Shown: piece by piece, positions 10,343 to 17,939 of the stretch | How the letters are laid out: each line of letters starts with the position of its first letter | How positions within the stretch are numbered: the first letter of the stretch is position 1 | NCBI RefSeq assembly: GCF_024611995.1 | Contig: NZ_CP102509.1 | Span: forward strand, 1,054,001-1,118,000 | Origin: Streptomyces sp. NBC_00162 | GTDB lineage: Bacteria > Actinomycetota > Actinomycetes > Streptomycetales > Streptomycetaceae | DNA: 64,000 nt | Direction of reading: 5' to 3' | Notes under the pieces: generated by a model | What the model saw: only the letters and a program-made list of their open reading frames with translations | What the model was told of the DNA's origin: nothing | Database searches by the model: none | Position numbers and translations under genes: made by a program

Positions 10343-10412
10343 GGCGGCCCGCCGCCCGCGGCACGGCGGCAGGGCCCGGACCGGCGGGGAGCGCCCCCTG
10401 CGCTGGCGGGCC

Positions 10413-10702
10413 CTACTGCCGCCGGCCCTTTGTTCCCTTCCCGCCCTCGGGAGCGATCAGGGCCGTCATCCCGGGGTCCAGCTCCGAGCCGTCCACGAGC
10501 ACGGCCTCGACCGTGCGGCTGACCGGGTCGATGTCGGCCTCCATTCCCTCCCCGACGTAGCGGGGGTAGCCGGAGGCGCCCGTCCTGCCGGTCGCCTCGA
10601 CCACGGCCGATCGCAGGGGGTGGTCTGCTTGGGGGCGCCGCTCCGGTTCTTGACGTGCTCGGCTACCAACAGGATCTCGAAGCGCTGCGGCTCGGTGGTC
10701 AT
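10413..10702 (-). CDS. Small protein of unknown function (frame broken by one base)
   Basis: From ATG 10702 (MTTEPQRFEILLVAEHVKNR) to TAG at 10413, about 96 residues if one C is restored to the CCCCC run of the coding strand at 10616-10620. Before the break the frame reads GAPKQTTP and after it LRSAVVEATGRTGASGYP and VGEGMEADIDPVSRTVEAVL. The joined product is a small, soluble, acidic protein ending in a basic tail KGTKGRRQ. I do not recognise the family. It lies next to the sucD/fdhD decay zone, so real decay is a somewhat more likely alternative here than elsewhere. Confidence 0.5.
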
Positions 10703-10823
10703 GTCCCGACGCTAGACACCGGCCCTCCGGGCATGCAAGAACCGTGGCCTCTGCGAGGAGCACGCCGGGCAAATGTCACGAGGTCGGCTCTGTGTCCGGC
10801 ACGAGAAGGACAGTCGGCTGACG

Positions 10824-11735
10824 CTACGCCGGAGGGTAGCCGCGGGCGTGCACCAGGCGCCGGGTGAGTCCGGTGAAGGCGCGGGCCGCCGCGCTCTCGT
10901 AGGCGCTCTCCCGGCGCAGCAGGGTGACCGTGCGCGGAGGCAGGGCGGGCTCGAGCGGGACGGGGCGCAGGTACGGATGGTCGTGGGTGACGGCCTCGGG
11001 CAGGACGGTGGCCAGCGAAGTGCGCCGGACGATCTCGGTGAGGGCCTGGACGGAGTTCGCCTCCACGGCGACGTGCGGCCGCACCCCGTGGGCGGCGAGG
11101 TAGGCGTCGACGTGACCGCGCGTGGCGAAGTCCCCGCTGAGCAGGGCCAGTCGGCGCTCCGCCAGGTCTCGTACGGGGAGTGCCGCACCGGCGGGCGGGC
11201 TGCCCGCGCCGGTGCCGGCGGCCGTGACCAGGCCGAGGGTCTCCGTGAACAGCGGGGTCGCGGCGATGCCCGGCGGGTGCGGCCCGTGGAAGGCGAGGCC
11301 GAGGTCGTGTTCGTCGGCGAGCAGACCGGCTTCGATGCGGTCCTGGGGCATCTCGCGGACCTCGAGGGTGATGCCGGGGTGTGCGGCGTGGAGTTCCGCG
11401 GTGAGCGGGCCCACGAGGTACGCGCTGAAGGTGGGGGTCAGCGCGAGGCGCAGATGGCCCCGGGAGAGGTCGGCCAGGTCCGTGACGGCCCGCTCGGCGG
11501 CCGCCAGGTCCCGTAGCGCGCCGCGCGCGTAGTGCACGTACGTGGCGCCGGCGTCGGTGAGCCGTACGGCGCGGCCGGTACGGTCCAACAGCTGTACTCC
11601 CACGGTGCGTTCGAGTTGCCTGACCTGCTGGGACAGGGTGGGCTGGGAGATCCGCAGCTCCTCCGCGGCGCGGGTGAAGCTGCCGTGTTCGGCGACGGCG
11701 ATCAGGTAGCGCAGATGACGCAGTTCCAGGGCCAT
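10824..11735 (-). CDS. cynR: LysR-family regulator, CynR-like
   Basis: A 303-residue LysR protein starting at ATG 11735 (MALELRHLRYLIAVAEHGSF), with helix-turn-helix ELRISQPTLSQQVRQLE at about residues 25-45 and a full co-inducer domain (LALTPTFSAYLVGPL, LLSGDFATRGHVDAYL). It lies divergent from a beta-carbonic anhydrase and a cyanate hydratase, the arrangement of the cyn regulon, in which CynR activates the operon when cyanate is present. The gene name rests on this context and family, not on specific residues. A 19-bp dyad lies directly upstream. Confidence 0.82.
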   Translation of the reverse strand: MALELRHLRYLIAVAEHGSFTRAAEELRISQPTLSQQVRQLERTVGVQLLDRTGRAVRLTDAGATYVHYARGALRDLAAAERAVTDLADLSRGHLRLALTPTFSAYLVGPLTAELHAAHPGITLEVREMPQDRIEAGLLADEHDLGLAFHGPHPPGIAATPLFTETLGLVTAAGTGAGSPPAGAALPVRDLAERRLALLSGDFATRGHVDAYLAAHGVRPHVAVEANSVQALTEIVRRTSLATVLPEAVTHDHPYLRPVPLEPALPPRTVTLLRRESAYESAAARAFTGLTRRLVHARGYPPA

Positions 11736-11742
11736 GCGCCAA

Positions 11743-11761
11743 CTATAGATGGCATCGATAG
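11743..11761. promoter_or_regulatory. Candidate CynR operator
   Basis: CTATAGATG (11743-11751) and CATCGATAG (11753-11761) are inverted repeats with one mismatch around a central G. The dyad begins 7 bases upstream of the LysR start and lies in the 123-bp divergent region before the carbonic anhydrase gene. A second, weaker repeat, TATTG (11772-11776) with CAATA (11788-11792), is close by. Two adjacent sites are usual for LysR activators. Confidence 0.5.
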
Positions 11762-11858
11762 AGGACATGGATATTGCGTCTTGGACACAATAGATGCAGC
11801 TCATGCATGGTGGAACACGTCAAGCCCCACGGGGCGCATCCCACCCGAGGGAGTGACC

Positions 11859-12452
11859 ATGCACGATCTTTCCGATGGCGTCGCACGCTTCCAGCACGAG
11901 GTGTTTCCGGCGAAGGCACGCCTCTTCGCGGACCTGGCCGAGGCACACCGGCCGGCGACCTTGTTCATCGGCTGCTCCGACGCCCGCGTGGTGCCCGAGC
12001 TCATCACCCAGAGCGAGCCGGGCGAGCTGTTCGTCATCCGCACCGCCGGGAATCTGGTCCCGGCGTACGCGCCCGGCCCGGACGGGGTGACGGCGAGCAT
12101 CGAGTACGCCGTGGCGGTCCTCGGTGTCAGCGGCGTCGTCGTGTGCGGGCACTCCGCCTGCGGCGCGATGACCGCCCTGGCCGAGGGCACGGACCTGAGT
12201 GCCGCGTCCTCGGTCGCGGGCTGGCTGCGGCACGCGGACGCCTCGCTCGCCCGGACGGCGGGCACCGGACCCGGCCGGGTGGCCGCACTGGTCCGCGAGA
12301 ACGTGCGCGCCCAGCTGGCGAACCTGGCCACCCATCCCTCGGTCGCCCGCGCCACGGCCGCCGGGAGGCTCAGCCTTCGGGGCTGGGTCTACGACATCCC
12401 CACCGGCGGGGTCGCCGACGTCACCGGCCCCACGGCCGCCGTGGCCGTCTGA
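11859..12452 (+). CDS. cynT: Beta-class carbonic anhydrase
   Basis: Interconverts CO2 and bicarbonate. 197 residues from ATG 11859 with GAGGGAG upstream. Zinc ligands are visible in the family order: Cys and the Asp-Arg dyad in IGCSDARV, then His and Cys in CGHSACG. In cyanate metabolism the enzyme keeps bicarbonate, the co-substrate of cyanate hydratase, from escaping as CO2. Cyanate hydratase follows 44 bases downstream on the same strand, so the two are almost certainly one transcript. Confidence 0.9.
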   Translation: MHDLSDGVARFQHEVFPAKARLFADLAEAHRPATLFIGCSDARVVPELITQSEPGELFVIRTAGNLVPAYAPGPDGVTASIEYAVAVLGVSGVVVCGHSACGAMTALAEGTDLSAASSVAGWLRHADASLARTAGTGPGRVAALVRENVRAQLANLATHPSVARATAAGRLSLRGWVYDIPTGGVADVTGPTAAVAV

Positions 12453-12496
12453 GCCACCTCGCCCCACCCTTCAACCCGTTCCGGAAGGACGCCCCC

Positions 12497-12967
12497 ATGA
12501 CGCACGCCCAGTTCGACCCCACCGCCCGCCAGACCCTCGCCGTCGCCGCCGTCGAGGCGAAGACCCGCAAGGACCTGTCCTGGCAGCAGCTCGCCGACTC
12601 CACCGGCCTGTCGGTCGCCTTCGTCACCGCCGCGCTGCTCGGCCAGCACCCGCTGCCCGAGGACGCGGCGAGGTCCGTCGCCGAGCTGCTCGGCCTGGAC
12701 GAGGAGGCGGTCCTGCTCCTGCAGACCATCCCGACCCGCGGCTCGGTCCCCGGCGCCGTCCCGACGGACCCGACGATCTACCGCTTCCACGAGATGCTCC
12801 AGGTGTACGGGACCACTCTGAAGGCCCTGGTCCACGAGCAGTTCGGGGACGGCATCATCAGCGCGATCAACTTCAGGCTGGACGTCCGCAAGGTCGCCGA
12901 CCCCGAGGGCGGGGAGCGCGCCGTCATCACCCTGGACGGCAAGTACCTGCCGACGAAGCCCTTCTGA
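12497..12967 (+). CDS. cynS: Cyanate hydratase (cyanase)
   Basis: Catalyses bicarbonate-dependent breakdown of cyanate to ammonia and CO2 (through carbamate). 156 residues, the normal full length. The N-terminal helical domain is followed by the catalytic domain [17 protein letters not shown], and the three catalytic residues fall at Arg96, Glu99 and Ser122, the same numbers as in the E. coli enzyme. The active form is a decamer in known members. It lies in an operon with the carbonic anhydrase and is followed by a strong terminator. Confidence 0.96.
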   Translation: MTHAQFDPTARQTLAVAAVEAKTRKDLSWQQLADSTGLSVAFVTAALLGQHPLPEDAARSVAELLGLDEEAVLLLQTIPTRGSVPGAVPTDPTIYRFHEMLQVYGTTLKALVHEQFGDGIISAINFRLDVRKVADPEGGERAVITLDGKYLPTKPF

Positions 12968-12989
12968 TCGGGCGGGCCGGGTAGGATCC

Positions 12990-13042
12990 CCTCACGTCAG
13001 AGAGCCTCTCGCCCGGCTGGCGAGAGGCTCTGTGACGTGAGG
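12990..13042 (+). terminator. Long stem-loop terminator after cynS
   Basis: CCTCACGTCAGAGAGCCTC leads into the left arm and GAGGCTCTGTGACGTGAGG closes the right arm. The stem is more than 20 bp with one bulge, with a short loop around 13014-13018. It starts 23 bases after the cynS stop. Confidence 0.82.
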
Positions 13043-13118
13043 ACCGGTGCCCGTACCGGCGGCCTCGGGGCCGCCGCACGCCTGCGGAACAGTCGGATCC
13101 GCAGATCCGGGTGGAGCA

Positions 13119-13164
13119 AGCCGGGGCCCCGTGGGCACTCGCGCGGGCGTCCGAGGCCCCGGCT
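13119..13164 (-). terminator. Stem-loop terminator downstream of the rodlin gene
   Basis: AGCCGGGGCC (13119-13128) pairs with GGCCCCGGCT (13155-13164) across a 26-base loop, 17 bases beyond the rodlin stop codon on the minus strand. Confidence 0.5.
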
Positions 13165-13180
13165 CGAAAAGGGAACTGCG

Positions 13181-13591
13181 TCAGCTGCCGGCCGAGAGGT
13201 TGCCGGACAGGACCGGGATGTTGCTGAGGATGTGCGAGAGCGGCTCGTCACCCTTGGCCTGGGTGGAGTTCTCGGTGCACTGCTGGTTCTGCGGGTTCGA
13301 CAGGACGTTGATGTCCTGGACACCGATGTTCAGCGCGGCAAGGATCGACTGGGCGTTGACCTTGACCGGCAGGCCGATGCAGGGCTTGTTCAGGGTGCCC
13401 TGGACCAGGCCGAGCTGCGGGCTCTGGTCACCGTGGGTCTTCTGGTTGCCGTAGATCTGCTGGGCACCGTTGCCGTTGACGGTGTTGACCCCGTTGTCGT
13501 TGCCGATGGCCATGGCCGGGGCGGCCAGAGCGGCGCCCGCACCGACGATGGACGCGGTGGCGGCGGCGGTGGCCATAATCTTCTTGATCAT
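13181..13591 (-). CDS. rdl: Rodlin (RdlA/RdlB family) spore-surface protein
   Basis: A secreted structural protein of the rodlet layer that organises chaplin fibrils into paired rods on aerial hyphae and spores. 136 residues, the usual length. A Sec signal (MIKKIMATAAATASIVGA to PAMA) is followed by the rodlin core: IGNDNGVNTVNGNGAQQIYG, SLNKPCIGLP-like QGTLNKPCIGLPVKVNAQS, then NPQNQQCTENSTQAKGD and PLSHILSNIPVLSGN, with the two conserved cysteines. In S. coelicolor two rodlin genes are divergent and adjacent; here one copy is seen and no second copy or chaplin gene within the window. Confidence 0.95.
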   Translation of the reverse strand: MIKKIMATAAATASIVGAGAALAAPAMAIGNDNGVNTVNGNGAQQIYGNQKTHGDQSPQLGLVQGTLNKPCIGLPVKVNAQSILAALNIGVQDINVLSNPQNQQCTENSTQAKGDEPLSHILSNIPVLSGNLSAGS

Positions 13592-13767
13592 TACTGGTCC
13601 TTCTGTTGCACGAGTGCACGGTGGTGAGCGCCTTGATCAACGGCCGACCTCACCACGGGTTGCGCGAGTTCACCCGATCAGCCCCCGGAACGGGCCCGTA
13701 CAGGCAGTTTGCGCAGGGTGTCCGTGCGGTATGTCACGGAATCGGCAAGGGCGTTGGATCGCCGTGC

Positions 13768-14930
13768 CTAACGCGTGGCGGCGTAGGTCCAGAAGTCGCG
13801 CATCAGCTCGGGCGAGGTGGGGCTGACCATCTCCCGCTGGGTGAGGAGGACGGTGACCGTCCCGGTGGCCGGGACCACGTGGGCGGCGGTGCCGGTGCCG
13901 CCGATCCAGCCGTAGCGGCCCGGCACGTTCCACAAGTCGAGGCGGGCCACGTCCACGGAGCCGCCGAACCCCCAGCCCTGACCCTCCAGGAAGAGGGCGC
14001 CGCCCTCGCGCTGCTCCGCCGTGAGGTGGTCGGTGGTCATCTGCCTTACGGAATCGGCCGAGAGCAGGCGCCCGCCCTCGTACGCGCCCTCCGCGAGCAG
14101 CATTCGGCCGAAGGCGAGCCAGTCGTCGGCGGTGGAGACCAGCCCGCCCGTCCCGGAGGGGAACGCGGGCAGGGTGCTCCACTGGCCGTCGGGGGCGTCG
14201 GCCAGCTCCAGCGCTCCTCCTTCGCCGGCGCCGCCCGGTGCGGGCCGGTAGTAGGAGGTGAACCGGTCGAGCTGTCCGTCCGGTACGGCGAAGCCCGTGT
14301 CCCGCATGCCGAGCGGCTCGAAGACGCGCTCGGCGAGGAGGTCCGGGAGGGACAAGCCGCTCGCGCGGGCCAGCAGGACCCCGAGGATGTCGGAGCAGGT
14401 GTTGTAGAGCCACGCCCGGCCCGGCTGGTGGAGGAGCGGGATGCGGGCGAGGGCCGCCATCCACTCGTCCGGGGCCGCGATCTCCTGGGGCTTCGGCGGA
14501 CCCTGCCCCAGTTCGCTGAAGAGCAGCCCGACCGCGGGCAGCGAGAAGTCCGGGGGAAGCCGTAGCCCGCCCGGAAGGTGAGGAGGTCCTCGACGGTGAT
14601 CGGGCGCTCGGCGGGGACCACGTCGTCGACGGGTGAGGACGGCGTACGGACGACCACGGGCGCCGCGAGTTCCGGCAGCCAGCGTGCCACCGGGGACTCG
14701 AGGGCGAGCAGGCCGTCCTCGATCAGCGTCATCGTGGCCGCAGCGGTCACCGGCTTGGTGAGCGAGGCGATGCGGAAGAGGGAGTCGCGTGCCATCGGGG
14801 CGGTGGCGGCGGTGTCGAGCGAGCCCACGGCCGCCACCTCGACGTCCTCGCCGCGGGCGACCAGCCCCACCGCGCCGGGCAGCGAGCCCTCACCGACACG
14901 GGCCTCCAGGAGACTGCGCAGGCTGCTCAT
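13768..14930 (-). CDS. Serine hydrolase, class C beta-lactamase/DD-peptidase family (frame broken by one base)
   Basis: From ATG 14930 to TAG 13768, about 387 residues. The SxxK nucleophile motif is in RIASLTKPVTA and the Tyr motif in LYNTCSDILGV; the C-terminal part GWGFGGSVDV and YGWIGGTGTAAHVVP matches the family's third motif region. Family members include esterases, aminopeptidases and beta-lactamases; no signal peptide is present, so a cytoplasmic esterase-like role is likelier than drug resistance. The frame changes at 14552-14556, where one C is missing from a CCCCC run (coding strand): AGYGFP then DFSLPAVGLLFSELG. One missing base accounts for the length. Confidence 0.85.
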
Positions 14931-14951
14931 GGTCCACCTTCTCGTCCGTGG

Positions 14952-15131
14952 CTACGCGGCGGGGACGACCGAGGCTCGTATCGCCGCGGCCCACTCCGCG
15001 AGCAGCATGGCGTGCCGCACGCGCTCGGCGTCGGACAGGCGGCCTTCGGCGCGGGCGAAGAGGCCGCGGATGTCGGAGTTGATCTCGGCGAGGGGACGCT
15101 CGGGGGCCAGGTCGTCAGGGGTCGGGCTCAC
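14952..15131 (-). CDS. Small helical protein of unknown function
   Basis: A 59-residue product from GTG 15131 (VSPTPDDLAPERPLAEINSD), largely helical: IRGLFARAEGRLSDAERVRH then MLLAEWAAAIRA. A TTG at 15161 in the same frame is less likely. It ends 21 bases before the serine hydrolase start on the same strand, so the two are probably co-transcribed. The codon pattern is typical of the region, which supports coding. Function unknown. Confidence 0.55.
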   Translation of the reverse strand: MSPTPDDLAPERPLAEINSDIRGLFARAEGRLSDAERVRHAMLLAEWAAAIRASVVPAA

Positions 15132-15202
15132 ATGATCAAGAGTAGGCGGTGCCACTGACAACGGTGACCGCCGTCCGGCATGCGGACGTCAGGCGTCCGC
15201 GT

Positions 15203-15619
15203 TCAGGTCCCGGTCTCCGGGGCGCCTCCGACAGGGTGCACCACGACGGGATAGTTCGGGGCGCCCTCGGGGAGCGGGCAGGCGTAGGCGCGCGCGGCGA
15301 TCTCGGCGGCCCGGGCGAAATCGGCGACGTCGACGATCCAGTAACCGGCGATGACCGCGCTGGTCTCGCCGTACGGCACGTCGGACACGTTCGGCGTGCC
15401 GTCGGCTCCGGCGGTCACCAGACGGGCCTGGCTGGGTTCGGCGAGCCCCTGGGCGTCGACCCACTCGCCCGCCGCGGCCAGCTCGCCGTTCAGCGCTCCC
15501 ATGTGGTCGAACATCGCCTTGAGGTCGGCCGCCGACCAGGCCGGGCTGTCGCCGCTCGCCTTGCCCGCCATGGCTTCGTAGTCGGCCTGCTTGCCCAGGA
15601 CCATCAGCATGTACTTCAT
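15203..15619 (-). CDS. YCII/DGPF-domain protein
   Basis: A 138-residue protein from ATG 15619 with AGGAG 9 bases upstream. It carries the YciI-like ferredoxin-fold domain: MKYMLMVLGKQADYEA at the start, HMGALNGELAAAGEW in the middle and IAGYWIVDVADFARAAEIA near the end. Such small domains are common in actinobacteria, often next to ECF sigma-70 genes, but no sigma gene adjoins it here. The biochemical role of the family is not settled. Confidence 0.82.
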   Translation of the reverse strand: MKYMLMVLGKQADYEAMAGKASGDSPAWSAADLKAMFDHMGALNGELAAAGEWVDAQGLAEPSQARLVTAGADGTPNVSDVPYGETSAVIAGYWIVDVADFARAAEIAARAYACPLPEGAPNYPVVVHPVGGAPETGT

Positions 15620-15739
15620 GGGATGCCACTCCTTCCGCCCGCCGGCAGCGGTCACTCCCATTCCGACACACCGGCGGTGACGGCGCGAGACGGCGCTCCC
15701 GAAGGAGGCCCGGTTCCCGGTCCGGCTTAGGCTGGCCCC

Positions 15740-16171
15740 ATGAAGATCATCGACCTTGAGCCCGGCGACTCGCGACTGACCGGGGACCTGCTCCCCGTGC
15801 TCCTCGAACTCCGCCCCCATCTGACCGAGGACCTGTTCCGCTCGATCCTCACGGAGGGGCACGGCCAGGGGCTGCGCTTCACCGCCGCCTACGACGAGGA
15901 CGGCGTGTGTGTCGGCGCGGCCGGCTGGCGGATCGTCGCGAACACCTACCAGGTCCGCAAGCTCTACGTCGACGACCTGGTCACCACGGCCGCCGCCCGC
16001 TCCACCGGCGTGGGCCACGCACTCCTCGCGCACCTCGAGCAGCACGCCAGGGCAGCCGCGTGCACCGCGCTCACCCTGGACTCCGGCACCCAGCGGGCCG
16101 ACGCGCACCGTTTCTACTTCCGCGAGCGGATGGCCGTGACGGCCTTCAACTTCGAGAAGCCCCTCGTCTGA
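15740..16171 (+). CDS. GNAT-family N-acetyltransferase
   Basis: A 143-residue acetyl-CoA-dependent acyltransferase. The core GNAT pattern is visible: strand LYVDDLVTTAAARSTGVGHALLAHLEQHA, where the R/T-STGVGHALL stretch is the pyrophosphate-binding motif A (usually Q/RxxGxG/A), then ALTLDSGTQRADAHRFYFRE for motif B. Start at ATG 15740. It is divergent from the YCII gene (120-bp gap). The acceptor substrate is unknown. Confidence 0.88.
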   Translation: MKIIDLEPGDSRLTGDLLPVLLELRPHLTEDLFRSILTEGHGQGLRFTAAYDEDGVCVGAAGWRIVANTYQVRKLYVDDLVTTAAARSTGVGHALLAHLEQHARAAACTALTLDSGTQRADAHRFYFRERMAVTAFNFEKPLV

Positions 16172-16306
16172 ACGTTCCGGACGGGCGCGCCGGGCGACCT
16201 GCGCCGTGACCGAACCGTCGCCGCCCCGATGCCTGCCCGGCCTCGTCGCGGCGGGCGCGTGCTTGTTAGGTTCCTCCCTCAGCTGACCCGGAGGAGAACC
16301 GACCCC

Positions 16307-17035
16307 ATGCCCGCATCCGCCGAACGCCGCCGGGCCCTCACCGCCGCGGCCGCGGCCGCCGTGCTGTTGGCGAGCCTGACCGGCCTGACCGGATGCGGGG
16401 ACAAGGACGGCAAGGCCCCGGCGTCCGCGTCCCTCTCCGGGTCCGCTGCGGCTTCGGCGTCCGCGTCGGCCACGGCCGCCGGGTCCGCCTCGCCCTCCGT
16501 TTCCGCCTCACCGCCGGTCTTGGCGTCCCCGTCCGCGTCCGCACCGCCGGCCCCGGCCACGACGCGCGCCACGCCTCCGCCGGTGGCCCCGACCCGGCTG
16601 CGGGTGGCGGTCGACACCCGGGGCGGCGGGCTCGCCCTCGTACGCGGCGGCCCCGCCCAGGAGTTCACCGTCACCCTGCGGAACGGGAACTCCGCGGAGT
16701 ACCGGCATCTGCTGGTCGCCTTCCAGATGGAGATCCTCGTCGGCGAACCGGGTGACCAGCCCGGCAGCGGACCGGGCTTCGTGCTGGAGCGGTTCGACGC
16801 GACCTCGGGCACCTGGCGTGCGGCTGCTCTGCGCGTCGCCAACGACCACATGCCGGAGTCGATGTTCACCGGCGGCGGTCCGCTCGTCCGCGAGGGCGTG
16901 CGCGTGGAGCGCTACCGGCTGCGGGCCACGGCGGGCGGGCCTACGGGCAGCAGTCCCCTGATGGTGTCCTTCATCGACACGGACGCCGACGGGGAGGCCG
17001 CGGCCCACGTGGTCCTGGCGCACACCACTCGCTGA
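16307..17035 (+). CDS. Lipoprotein with Ala/Ser/Pro-rich linker
   Basis: A 242-residue protein from ATG 16307 with GGAGGAG upstream. Lipoprotein signal with lipobox LTGC (Cys30). Residues about 35-95 are an Ala/Ser/Pro spacer that would hold the folded domain away from the membrane through the cell wall. The C-terminal domain (about 100-240; LRVAVDTRGGGLALVRGG, FTVTLRNGNSAEYRHLLVAF, PLMVSFIDTDADGE) looks like an Ig-like/DUF11-type beta sandwich. Function unknown. Its 3' end overlaps the converging acyltransferase gene by 65 bases. Confidence 0.78.
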   Translation: MPASAERRRALTAAAAAAVLLASLTGLTGCGDKDGKAPASASLSGSAAASASASATAAGSASPSVSASPPVLASPSASAPPAPATTRATPPPVAPTRLRVAVDTRGGGLALVRGGPAQEFTVTLRNGNSAEYRHLLVAFQMEILVGEPGDQPGSGPGFVLERFDATSGTWRAAALRVANDHMPESMFTGGGPLVREGVRVERYRLRATAGGPTGSSPLMVSFIDTDADGEAAAHVVLAHTTR

Positions 17036-17680
17036 CGGGCTCGCCGAGGGAGAGCGCCGCGGTTCGCCAGGCGGCGGTGACCGCCCGGCGGGCCTGCTCC
17101 GTCGCCTCGGGGACCCGGTCGGTCAGCTGCAGCGACGAGCCGATGTGCACGTGGAGGCCGGGCCTGCGCAGCGGGGCGGTCAGGGCTCCGGCGAGCTGCT
17201 TGGCACGGCCGCCGGAACTCAGCCGGCGTGCGCCGGCCTGGCCCACGGGCACGACCGGGGCTCCCGTCGCGGCGGCGAGCCGGGCCAGGCCGCTGCGGAA
17301 GGGGCCCGGCGCGGACTCCCCGCGTCGCGGCGGCCGGGCAGCCCGCCTTCCCCGTAGAGGAGCACGCTGCGACCCGCGGCGAGCGCGGCGGCCGCGGCGT
17401 CGAGGGAGTCGGCGGCGCGGTGCGTGCCGCGGTGGACGGCAATGTGCCCTTCACGCCTCAGCGCGGTCCCGAGCAGCGGCACTCGCCACAGGCCGCCGGT
17501 GGCCAGGATGACCGGCTCGATCCCGTATCGGCGGAGGGCGGCGACCACGACCGCCGGGTCGGCGAGGGAGGTGTGATTGGCGACGAGGATGCTGCCCTCG
17601 GCGGGCCGCGTCCCGGGGTCGGCGGTGACCGTCAGCGTCCCGAAGGCGGGGACGACGGCGGCGGCGATTCGGCTGAGCAT
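16971..17680 (-). CDS. 1-acyl-sn-glycerol-3-phosphate acyltransferase (PlsC family, frame broken by one base)
   Basis: Transfers an acyl chain to lysophosphatidate or a related acceptor at the membrane. The catalytic HX4D motif is in VANHTSLADPAV, and the EGG motif in LLYGEGGLPG. The frame changes at 17318-17321: restoring one G to the GGGG run of the coding strand links RRDAG to ESAPGPFRSGLARLAAATGAP and then VVPVGQAGARRLSSGG. The start at ATG 17680 lacks a good ribosome site; an upstream ATG at 17723 (MNDTTTTAPPERG) would join the same protein if another G were missing from the GGGG run at 17691-17694 of the plus-strand complement. About 236 residues from 17680. Confidence 0.75.
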
Positions 17681-17939
17681 GGACAACCCCGTTCGGGCGG
17701 CGCGGTGGTGGTGGTGTCGTTCATGGTCGACCGCTCGCGCGGCACGGTCATGAGTAGCCGTACTCACCACGCGTAGGCGACGCGACACCCTCACGCCCGC
17801 TCAAGCCCACACAGGCTTATTGCGATGCGAAGTCGATTTCTTGCGTCAGTTCATAGACTTCCTTCTGGCGGAGTCGTAGCCTCCTGCGTTGAGTCGACTC
17901 CTTCCCCCCGCCGATCGAGCCGCAAGGACGTGCCTGCTC

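Noticed and set aside
9169..10702. A mobile element or integration scar at the decay zone
   Set aside because: No transposase, terminal repeats, target duplications or tRNA are seen; a simple deletion joining two 5' truncations is enough.
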